Shown: in pieces, positions 56,036 to 63,142 of the stretch | Position numbering within the stretch: position 1 is the stretch's first letter | How the letters are laid out: every line of letters starts with the position of its first letter | DNA from: Tsukamurella sp. 8F | GTDB taxonomy: Bacteria > Actinomycetota > Actinomycetes > Mycobacteriales > Mycobacteriaceae | DNA length: 64,000 nucleotides | Direction of reading: 5' to 3' | NCBI RefSeq assembly: GCF_029167375.1 | Contig: NZ_JARFTP010000001.1 | Span: 62,001-126,000, forward strand | The notes under the pieces: model-generated | What the model saw: the letters and a program-made list of their open reading frames with translations, nothing else | Told to the model about the DNA's origin: nothing | The model's database searches: none | Program-made: the position numbers and the translations under genes

Positions 56036-57253
56036 CTACGAGACCCGTTGCTGGAAGTCGATGTGGTGCCCCTGCAACCACTGCATGGACTTGCCACCGT
56101 CTCTCTCGGCCCGTCGGAACATCAACGGCAACAGCATGTCCCGTACGTGTCGCGCCACCGGACCGGCGGCCTTGGCGGAGGAACCGCGGTGGCCCTGCTT
56201 CACGATGCGTTCGACGCGGTCGCGGCGTAGGGATTCGAACGTTCCGAACGCTGCCCCGGCGCGGCCGGCGTCGCGAGCGCAGCCCGTGTCGCGCAGGCAC
56301 TGCGCGAGGACGACGGCGTCCTCGAGTGCCATCGACGCGCCCTGGCCCGCCGCAGGCGAGGTCGCGTGCGCAGCATCGCCGATCACCAGCATGGATGCGC
56401 CGTCGTGCCATCGTCGGACGACGGGCAGGTCGTAGGTGGCCCAGCCGAACAGTGGCCCGGGTGCGGCGTCGATGATCTCGTGTGCGGGACCCACGTCGCC
56501 GTCCATGAGCTCGTGCAGCCAGGTGCGCCAGTCGGCGTCGGACATCGTCGACAGCACGCCACGCTCGGGTTCGTGCGCCATCGGCGGATTCGCGAACCAC
56601 ACCGTGCCACCGTCGGGCGTGGGTGCCCATGCGAAGAAGCACCGAGTGCCGAACTGCATCCGGAACTCCTTCGCCGGCACGTCCACCTCGAATTTCGGGA
56701 TGTAGCCCCCGGCATTGAGGACGGGGATATAGCGCGGGGCCGTGGCATCCGGGTCTATGAGGGTGCGCACGGGGGAGTGGATGCCGTCGCAGCCGACGAG
56801 GACGTCGCCCGTCGCCGTCGACCCGTCGGCGAACTCCGCGCGCACGCCGCCGTCGACTCGCTGGGCGGTGACCAGGCGCTTGCCGTATTCCACGCGGGCT
56901 CCCCGTCGTGCGGCCTCATCGCCCAACGCGGCGTACAGGTCTGCTCGTGGCATCATGAGCGACTCCTGGCCGTCGGTACGTGTCGCCGCCAGTGGCATCC
57001 GGCCCAGTGCGCGCCCACGCCCGTTGACGAAGCTGATGGTGTCGAGCGGATAGCCGAGGTCCTCGACGGGGCCGGCGGCGTCGATGGCGCGCAGCGCGTC
57101 CATGCCGTTGGCCTGGAACGTCAGCCAGCCGCCACGCTGGTACGCGCCGTGCTCGTCGCGCTCGAAGACCGTCGATTCGATGCCGACACGCGAGAGCGCC
57201 ATCGACAGGACGGGCCCGGCTATGCCTGCTCCGATGATCAGGACGTGGGTCAT
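56036..57253 (-). CDS. FAD-dependent monooxygenase (TetX/PHBH family)
   Basis: 405 residues. FAD-binding GAGIAGPVLSMALSRVGIES with the glutamate-Arg FERDEHG, the middle DG motif GCDGIHSPVRTLI, and VIGDAAHATSPAAGQGASMA. NAD(P)H-dependent flavoprotein hydroxylase of aromatic or polyketide-like compounds, possibly detoxifying. No NAD(P) Rossmann domain, as expected. Divergent from the MarR gene at 57333, the classical arrangement for a ligand-inducible monooxygenase. Confidence 0.88.
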   Translation of the reverse strand: MTHVLIIGAGIAGPVLSMALSRVGIESTVFERDEHGAYQRGGWLTFQANGMDALRAIDAAGPVEDLGYPLDTISFVNGRGRALGRMPLAATRTDGQESLMMPRADLYAALGDEAARRGARVEYGKRLVTAQRVDGGVRAEFADGSTATGDVLVGCDGIHSPVRTLIDPDATAPRYIPVLNAGGYIPKFEVDVPAKEFRMQFGTRCFFAWAPTPDGGTVWFANPPMAHEPERGVLSTMSDADWRTWLHELMDGDVGPAHEIIDAAPGPLFGWATYDLPVVRRWHDGASMLVIGDAAHATSPAAGQGASMALEDAVVLAQCLRDTGCARDAGRAGAAFGTFESLRRDRVERIVKQGHRGSSAKAAGPVARHVRDMLLPLMFRRAERDGGKSMQWLQGHHIDFQQRVS

Positions 57254-57332
57254 GTGGGAGACTCCTCACTAGCTTGGCAACTCGATTGCTTGGTTACCGA
57301 GTGATATATAGCTTGAAAGGTAAGTAGCTCGT
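57254..57332. promoter_or_regulatory. Divergent promoter region, monooxygenase/MarR
   Basis: A 79-nt gap, AT-rich in its centre. A TATATA hexamer (within 57300-57312) can serve as -10 in either direction. Short repeats GCTTGG, GCAA/TTGC and a spaced CTTGA/TCAAG pair are the only candidate MarR half-sites. The monooxygenase ribosome site GAGGAG is near 57266. Confidence 0.35.
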
Positions 57333-57821
57333 ATGTCAAGTGATGACGAGGATGTTCGCGATCGACTGGGGCGCGCAATCGCCGACTATCAGGCCGCCGT
57401 CGACGACTTCGACCGCGAGTGCGCGCGGGTGCTCGGCGTGAACGAGACGGACCTCCGATGCCTCGAGGTCCTGATGCGCGACGAGCCCGACGGAGCCACA
57501 CCACGGCTCCTGGCCGACCGTCTCGGGCTGACGACGGGGAGCGTCACAGGCATGCTCGACCGCCTGGAGCAGCGCGGCTACGTGACCCGCAGTCCGCATC
57601 CGACGGATCGCCGCCGGCTCGTCGTGCGCGCGACGGATGCCGTCGTGGCCCGTTCCGCGGAGGTGCTCGCGCCGCTGCTCGCGGAGGGGCAGCGCGACCT
57701 GCTGTCGCGCTATACCTCGCAGCAACTCGGCTTGGTCGCGGAATTCCTCACCGCGACAACGGAGTTCCAGCGGATACACGTCGATCGCCTGCGTGCCCGC
57801 TCGCCCTATCCCCGCGCCTGA
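57333..57821 (+). CDS. MarR-family regulator
   Basis: 162 residues. Winged helix: LGVNETDLRCLEVLMRDEPD, RLLADRLGLTTGSVTGMLDR, wing TRSPHPTDRRRL. The dimerisation helix includes YTSQQLGLVAEFLTATTEF. Probably represses the divergent flavin monooxygenase and itself. It may also influence the peptide/radical SAM pair that starts 106 nt downstream on the same strand, although that pair has its own ribosome site. Confidence 0.85.
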   Translation: MSSDDEDVRDRLGRAIADYQAAVDDFDRECARVLGVNETDLRCLEVLMRDEPDGATPRLLADRLGLTTGSVTGMLDRLEQRGYVTRSPHPTDRRRLVVRATDAVVARSAEVLAPLLAEGQRDLLSRYTSQQLGLVAEFLTATTEFQRIHVDRLRARSPYPRA

Positions 57822-57927
57822 CGTGCCTGGGCGTTGAAAGATCGTCTACATGGATGAGGCGCCGGCGGACCCATGGTGGTGAGCTGATGCCGCCGGGGAT
57901 TCCGGCGACATCATCGAGGAGGTAACC

Positions 57928-58116
57928 GTGGCCACCAGCATCTCGCGCGTGCTCACCACCAACGTCCAGCTGCCGAAGGACATCAGCGAGGCGGAGCGGA
58001 ACAAGATCGTGACAGCCGAGCTCACGCGGGCGACGTCCGCGGCCGAGGAATCGGGCTTCGAGTTCACGTTGCATATCGGATGGGACCAGGCAGCGGCAGC
58101 CGTGAGTCCTGTCTGA
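57928..58116 (+). CDS. Candidate RiPP precursor peptide (62 aa)
   Basis: 62 residues from GTG 57928, with a very strong GAGGAGGT ribosome site. No signal peptide. Residues 1-40 are helical and charged (LPKDISEAERNKIVTAELTR), suitable as a leader. The end holds all aromatic residues: GFEFTLHIGWDQ (43-54), then AAAAVSPV. The next gene, sharing one base, encodes a radical SAM/SPASM enzyme, so the aromatic tail is the likely core. F44-E45-F46 and W52-D53-Q54 fit the aromatic-x-x pattern of three-residue cyclophanes. The FxsA C-terminal FxSxx is absent and the family is not recognised. Assignment is inference from position and composition. Confidence 0.6.
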   Translation: MATSISRVLTTNVQLPKDISEAERNKIVTAELTRATSAAEESGFEFTLHIGWDQAAAAVSPV

Positions 58117-59432
58117 TGAGCGTCTCTCCGCCGGGCCCACGAGGGTTCTCGGTCGTCGTCGCCAAACTGACGTCGTTCTGCAATCTCGACTGCGACTACT
58201 GCTACATGTTCAACCTCGCGGACACCAGTCAGGCCGCGCTGCCGAACATGATGTCGTCGGTGACGGCGCAGCGACTCGTGTCGCGGATCGCGGAGTACGA
58301 CGGTCAGCGGGGCGGGGGCCACCGGTATCAGCTCGTGCTGCACGGCGGAGAGCCCTCGCTCTGGCCGATGGGACACTTCAGGGACCTGGGGCACGCGATC
58401 GATGCCGCCCGAGCATCCGGTGTCGCCATCGACGTGGGTATCCAGTCGAACGGGTTGCGCCCCTTCTCCGATGAGTTCATCGGGTGGCTTCGTGCCATGG
58501 GCGCCCACATGGGGGTCAGCCTGGACGGCCCGCGCCACCTCAACGACGCGCATCGGGTCGATCGACGTGGCCGTGGTAGCTACGATCGGGTGCTCCGATC
58601 GATCGGCGACCTCGTGACGAGGGGCGGTGGCGATATCCTCGGCGGCTTCCTATGCGTGATGGACCCGTCCATCGATCCCGTCGAGTTCCTGGACTGGATC
58701 GAGCAACTACCGGTCACACGAGTCGACCTTCTGTGGCCGATCGAGTACACCCCCGAGCATCCACCGTGGGGCGACGCTGCCGACGAGGGTGCCTATCGGC
58801 AGCGTCCCCGCTATGGAACGTGGCTGACGGACGTGTTCTTCGAGTGGATTCGACGCGATGACCCGAGCGTCCGCATCCGGCTGTTCGATTCGGTGATCGG
58901 CCTGTTTCTGGGCGGACACGGCCATCCGGACTCCCTGGTCAACGATGCGATTCCCCTGTTCGGCGTCGATACCGACGGAACCTATTGCTACCCGGACTAT
59001 TTCCGGGTAGCGGGGGACTCGGCGGCTCGCACGGATAGATCGGTGCACACGCATGCCGTCTGCGAACTCCACACAGACGCCGTGTTCGGCGACCTGCTCG
59101 CGTTGGACGCGCTGCTGCCGACGGAGTGCGGCCCATGCCGGTTCCGGGCACAGTGCGGTGGTGGTTTCCTCCCCGGCCGGATCCGTTCGTCGCCCCTCGG
59201 GGTGTCGACGCGGCCATCGGTGCTCTGCTGGGACGAGTTGGCGTTCTTCGCCGCGGTCGAGGCGGTGGTACACCGGTTCGCCCCGGGCCGTGAGGGGGAA
59301 GGGGATCCACGGCTCCGCCGACGGAAGACCTGCGGGTCAGTCGAAGTCCGCGTCGGCGTCCGACCAAGTAGGGGCGAGGCGGTTACGGCGGGCGACCTCC
59401 CGGTGTATCTCGGAGACGAACTCGTCGAATGA
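58116..59432 (+). CDS. Radical SAM/SPASM peptide maturase, FxsB-like
   Basis: 438 residues from ATG 58116. The radical SAM cluster is Cys22-x3-Cys26-x2-Cys29 (FCNLDCDYCYMFN), with HGGEPSLW and VSLDGPRHLNDAHRVDRRG typical of FxsB/XyeB/GrrM-type cyclophane-forming enzymes. SPASM-like auxiliary-cluster cysteines are 291, 316, 338, 341, 347 and 371, including ECGPCRFRAQCGGGFLPGR. It probably crosslinks the 62-aa peptide. The final about 31 residues (from about 408) are encoded antisense to the restriction gene and look unlike the family, so the original 3' end may have been replaced. No protease or exporter is adjacent. Confidence 0.8.
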   Translation: MSVSPPGPRGFSVVVAKLTSFCNLDCDYCYMFNLADTSQAALPNMMSSVTAQRLVSRIAEYDGQRGGGHRYQLVLHGGEPSLWPMGHFRDLGHAIDAARASGVAIDVGIQSNGLRPFSDEFIGWLRAMGAHMGVSLDGPRHLNDAHRVDRRGRGSYDRVLRSIGDLVTRGGGDILGGFLCVMDPSIDPVEFLDWIEQLPVTRVDLLWPIEYTPEHPPWGDAADEGAYRQRPRYGTWLTDVFFEWIRRDDPSVRIRLFDSVIGLFLGGHGHPDSLVNDAIPLFGVDTDGTYCYPDYFRVAGDSAARTDRSVHTHAVCELHTDAVFGDLLALDALLPTECGPCRFRAQCGGGFLPGRIRSSPLGVSTRPSVLCWDELAFFAAVEAVVHRFAPGREGEGDPRLRRRKTCGSVEVRVGVRPSRGEAVTAGDLPVYLGDELVE

Positions 59433-60161
59433 CAGCGTCGTATCGTCGGCGGGCCGGCCGCAGCGTGGGGGCGCCTGCTCGGCGTCGAAGAAGCGCACGG
59501 TGCCGCGGTCCGGTCCGTCGACCTCGTAGAGCCCGATGAACACCCGCTCGAACAGGTCGTGGCGCGTGTCCTCCGCGCCCAGATCGACGTACATGCCCTC
59601 GGGGCCACCCACGACGGCACGCCGCCCGCGCCCGGAGCGCTTGGCGAGGGTTTCGACGTGTTTGGCGAACGAGCTCTGCCCGGCTTGGCCTGCGCGATCG
59701 GGGTTGCCGTCGCCGCACGTGGCGTAGGGCTCGAACATCACCGCGACGAGCACGCTGTAGGGCTGGCGCTGGTGGAGCACCATCGCTTCGCCACGTAACT
59801 CGTGGTCGTTACGCACGATGTTCTTGGTGTATCGGCCCGCGCGTCCCGTCTTGCCGCTGAAGTCGGGAAAGCTGTACGTCTTTATCGAAACACACAGCAC
59901 CAGGCCGAGATTCGGGTCGACGGATTTGACGTCGAGCTTCTTGCGGCCCTTGACGACATCGATCTGCGCCTCCTGCCCGGCGCCCGTGGCGGTCGGCGTG
60001 ATGTCGGGATACATCGGTCGTAGGGCGTCGGCGACGGTCTGCGCCAACGCATTCGACAGCTTCTGTGCGTAATTCTTCTTGTCTGCGCGGTCGGCCTCGG
60101 GCTCGGGTTTCGGCTCGGCCGCGTCGAGCGCGAACTGCAGTGGCGGGAACAGGCCCGTCAC
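59337..60161 (-). CDS. Type II restriction endonuclease (putative)
   Basis: 274 residues from GTG 60161, overlapping the methyltransferase stop by 4 nt. No family name is certain. A nuclease core is suggested by AGQEAQIDVV (Glu64, Asp68), KKLDVKSVD (Asp77) and LVLCVSIKTYSF (Ser92-x-Lys94), a PD-(D/E)xK variant with Ser in place of the second acid. The position directly after a cytosine-5 methyltransferase is the main evidence. The C-terminal about 95 nt overlap the radical SAM gene on the other strand. Confidence 0.7.
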   Translation of the reverse strand: MTGLFPPLQFALDAAEPKPEPEADRADKKNYAQKLSNALAQTVADALRPMYPDITPTATGAGQEAQIDVVKGRKKLDVKSVDPNLGLVLCVSIKTYSFPDFSGKTGRAGRYTKNIVRNDHELRGEAMVLHQRQPYSVLVAVMFEPYATCGDGNPDRAGQAGQSSFAKHVETLAKRSGRGRRAVVGGPEGMYVDLGAEDTRHDLFERVFIGLYEVDGPDRGTVRFFDAEQAPPRCGRPADDTTLSFDEFVSEIHREVARRNRLAPTWSDADADFD

Positions 60162-61318
60162 GCCACTTCCTCCCCGGCGGTGCCCAGCATCCGCTCCAGG
60201 TGGGTCTCGACGTCGCCCAGGAAGCCGGGCACGAAGCGCAGCGAACCCGCCCGCGCCCGCTTGAGGAATCCGGCGGTGGCCCGCGCGGAGAGCGGCCGCG
60301 ACTCCTCGAGGAACCCGTCGAGGTCTTCGTACGGGTGGTGTACCGGCCACGTCGACACGGCGGCGGCGTATGACCGCCCGCCCGACCCCCACGCGGCATC
60401 GGGCCACGGGTCACTCTGTGCGAGTTCGAGATCCGATGACGGGTCGTATGGGAGCGGCGCATCGAGGCGGTGCCCCACCCACGACGACATGCGGGTACTG
60501 ACCGCGTTACCGACCAGCTTCCATCGCTGGCCGGCACGTACGCCGGGCAGCTCGAGCGCCGGCCTCGTCCAGTCCGGGTCGAAGCCCTGCAGCCGCTCGG
60601 CGTCGACGATCCCGGGCGTGACGATGGCGCCGCCGAGCGTCCGCACCGCGGGCGGCGACGCGATGCCGAGGGCCGAGCCGCCCTTGAGAGTGGGAACCGC
60701 GTTGACGGCCCAACCCAGCCCGCGAGTGCCTTCGGTCCAGTAGAAGCCGCACGGGTGGGCGTCCGGCGAGCCTTCGGGAACCGGACCTGCGTCGTCGCCG
60801 AAAAGGACCTCGCGTGGGTCCTCGGTACGGGAAGCGAGCATCAAGACGCGCTGGCGCCGCTGGGGCAGCCCGAACGCCCTCGCGTCGACGACGCGATACG
60901 CCCAGCGGTACCCGAGGGCGTCGAGCGCGGAGGTGACATGGCCCATGGCGGCCCCGCGGTCCAGGCGCAGCATGAACGGTACGTTCTCGAGCAGCAGCCA
61001 GCGTGGCCCGGCCTTGCGGCGTACGAGCCGGAACACCTCGTCGACGAGGCCTGAGCGCTCGCCGGTGATGCCCGCCGTGCGCCCGGCCTGAGACAGATCC
61101 TGGCACGGAAACCCCGCCATCACGAGCTCGGTGCCGGACGGTAGCGAGCGCAGGGTGGTGACGTCGGCGTGGTGCTCTACTCCGGGGAATCGGTGCGTCA
61201 GCACGGCCGTGGCGGCGGGGTCGAGCTCGCACAGCAGCTCCGACTCCCATCCGTGCTCGGCCAGCCCGATCTCGAGCCCACCGATGCCCGCGAACAGGCC
61301 TACCGCACGACGTCCCAC
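60158..61318 (-). CDS. DNA (cytosine-5)-methyltransferase
   Basis: 386 residues from GTG 61318 (GGAGG 10 nt upstream). Ordered m5C motifs: I GLFAGIGGLEIGL, IV GFPCQDLSQAG (Cys72), VI LLENVP (111-114), VIII LPQRRQRVLML, and X KLVGNAVST. A target-recognition region lies between VIII and X (about 165-260), and an unusual about 100-residue tail (WPVHHPYEDLDGFLEESRPL) follows motif X. It protects host DNA from the co-encoded endonuclease. Sequence specificity cannot be read. 103 nt separate it from msrB, with no terminator seen. Confidence 0.92.
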   Translation of the reverse strand: MGRRAVGLFAGIGGLEIGLAEHGWESELLCELDPAATAVLTHRFPGVEHHADVTTLRSLPSGTELVMAGFPCQDLSQAGRTAGITGERSGLVDEVFRLVRRKAGPRWLLLENVPFMLRLDRGAAMGHVTSALDALGYRWAYRVVDARAFGLPQRRQRVLMLASRTEDPREVLFGDDAGPVPEGSPDAHPCGFYWTEGTRGLGWAVNAVPTLKGGSALGIASPPAVRTLGGAIVTPGIVDAERLQGFDPDWTRPALELPGVRAGQRWKLVGNAVSTRMSSWVGHRLDAPLPYDPSSDLELAQSDPWPDAAWGSGGRSYAAAVSTWPVHHPYEDLDGFLEESRPLSARATAGFLKRARAGSLRFVPGFLGDVETHLERMLGTAGEEVA

Positions 61319-61421
61319 GCCAAGTCCTCCATCACATCTCGGGTGGCAAGACTACCGACCCGGGCCTCGAAACAATGGGAACCGTAGCGGCGAGGTACGA
61401 CACCTTTCGGGAACCGCGAGG

Positions 61422-61847
61422 TCAGTCGGTCGCGGGCTCCAGCTTGAGCGAGATCGAGTTGATGCAGTAGCGCTGGTCCGTCGGCGTCGGGTAACCCTCG
61501 CCGGAGAAGACGTGCCCGAGGTGACTGCCGCAGTTGGCGCACAGCACTTCGACGCGGCGCATGCCCATCGAATCGTCGGCGCGCTCGATCACGGCGTCGC
61601 CGGCAAGGGGGGTGAAGAACGAGGGCCAGCCGCAGTGCGACTCGAACTTGGTGTCGCTGCGGAACAACTCCGCATCGCAGGCCCGACAGCGATACACGCC
61701 CTCGGTCTTGGTGTCCGTGTACTCGCCGACGAACGGTGCCTCGGTGCCGGCCTGGCGGAGCACGCGGTACTCGGCGGGTGTCAGCTTCTCCCGCCACTGG
61801 GAATCGGTCAGCTCCAGCTTGGGGCGGAAGGATGCGTCAGAGCTCAT
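61422..61847 (-). CDS. msrB: Peptide-methionine (R)-S-oxide reductase
   Basis: 141 residues. Zinc-binding pairs CRAC and CANC, substrate motif FESHCGWPSFF, GSHLGHVF and catalytic RYCINSISL. It repairs methionine-R-sulfoxide in proteins. Rv2674 equivalent; marks the return to the conserved block after the accessory region. 9 nt downstream of aftC on the same strand. Confidence 0.95.
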   Translation of the reverse strand: MSSDASFRPKLELTDSQWREKLTPAEYRVLRQAGTEAPFVGEYTDTKTEGVYRCRACDAELFRSDTKFESHCGWPSFFTPLAGDAVIERADDSMGMRRVEVLCANCGSHLGHVFSGEGYPTPTDQRYCINSISLKLEPATD

Positions 61848-61856
61848 GAATCCACG

Positions 61857-63119
61857 TTAACCAGACGCGGCGGAGGGCGCCAGCGGCCGGTCGATGCCTT
61901 CGTCGAGGCGGTCCTCGGCGCGAGCGTCCAGGTACCGGTACAGCAGTACACAGAACGGCACGATCAGCAGCAGTGACCACCCGAGTGTGCACTTGATGAA
62001 GGCAGCCGAGCGCCCGAAAGCCAGCCACTTCTGCGACGCCCACTGGTCGTACGAGAGGAAGCCGTACACGGCGAGCCAGACCGGCCATGTGCCCATCACC
62101 GAGGCCCGATAGACGACCGTCATCAGCATGGGGAACATCAGCATCGAGTAGTAGCCCTGTCCCAGGGGGCCCAGAAGGAAATAGGCGGTGAGCAACAGCC
62201 CCGTCGACGTCGTGAGCCACAACAGTTCGTTCTCGCGGCGGTAGTACCGCCACAGCAGGTACAGCGATCCCACCGTCATCAGCCCGAGCACGATGCGCAT
62301 GCCCCATGCCAGGTAGTCGGGCAGCCCGAAATAGCCGGCGTTCCCGACGATGGAGCTGTTGTAGTAGTCGCGTCCCTCGGACAGATACGGCAGCGTGCGC
62401 TTCCAGAAGCTGCCGGGGTCGTCCGCGAGCCCCATACCGGCGGCCATCAGCACGATCACGACGACCGCGGACGACAGGATCGACTTCCACCACTCGCGCT
62501 TCAGGAGGATCGGCACGAAGAGCACCGCGAGCAGCGGCTTCACCGCGAGGGAGAGGCCGAGTGGGATGCCGGCCCACAGCGCCTGACGCCGCAGCAGCAG
62601 AGACATCGTCACGACCTCGGCCAGGAAGATGAAGCAGTTGAAGTTGGTGAAGAGCAGCGTGTCGGTGACCGCCTCGGACGTGAACGCGACGAACAGCACA
62701 ACCGGCGCGACCGCGGACCCCAGCCCGAATCCGAACATCCGGATCATCACGTACAGCGCGATCAGAAGCGCGATCGTGCTCAACCCGACGAAGATGTCGC
62801 GCGCCAGGTCTGGATTGAACACGCCGAACGGCGCCATCAGCAGTGTCCCGGAAGGCGGGTAGAGGTAGTGCGGATCCACCGTTATGTAGTTCTCGACGTA
62901 CACCGGTTGATGGTTGAGGAATCGCACCGCCGCGCGGTACACCGTCGTGAAGTCGTCGGTCCTGGCGCGGTTCGGCACCAATACGACCAGCCTCTGGACC
63001 ATGGTCATGATCGCGATCGGCCATGCGATCGCCTTCACGATGGTGGCCGGGTCGGCCTTCAGATGCGCGCGGGCGTCGGCGACGCGCTCGCGCACGGCCT
63101 CGGTATCGGGAACGGACAC
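61857..63119 (-). CDS. aftC: Alpha-(1->3)-arabinofuranosyltransferase AftC
   Basis: 420 residues from GTG 63119. GT-C fold polytopic membrane protein with about ten helices. The catalytic acidic residues lie in the first external loop (NRARTDDFTTVYRAAVRF) and the conserved VDPHYLYPPSGTLLMAPFG, FTNFNCFIFL, SLAVKPLLAVLFVP and FLLGPLGQGYY blocks match GT87/AftC (Rv2673). It adds the alpha-1,3 branch to arabinogalactan and lipoarabinomannan using decaprenyl-phosphoryl arabinose, strong evidence for a mycolata-type cell wall. Confidence 0.9.
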   Translation of the reverse strand: MSVPDTEAVRERVADARAHLKADPATIVKAIAWPIAIMTMVQRLVVLVPNRARTDDFTTVYRAAVRFLNHQPVYVENYITVDPHYLYPPSGTLLMAPFGVFNPDLARDIFVGLSTIALLIALYVMIRMFGFGLGSAVAPVVLFVAFTSEAVTDTLLFTNFNCFIFLAEVVTMSLLLRRQALWAGIPLGLSLAVKPLLAVLFVPILLKREWWKSILSSAVVVIVLMAAGMGLADDPGSFWKRTLPYLSEGRDYYNSSIVGNAGYFGLPDYLAWGMRIVLGLMTVGSLYLLWRYYRRENELLWLTTSTGLLLTAYFLLGPLGQGYYSMLMFPMLMTVVYRASVMGTWPVWLAVYGFLSYDQWASQKWLAFGRSAAFIKCTLGWSLLLIVPFCVLLYRYLDARAEDRLDEGIDRPLAPSAASG

Positions 63120-63142
63120 GCGGAAACCGTACCGTGCGGCCA

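Noticed and set aside
57928-58116. Precursor as an FxsA homologue
   Set aside because: The C-terminus ends AVSPV without the FxSxx signature, so only the maturase resembles the FxsAB system.
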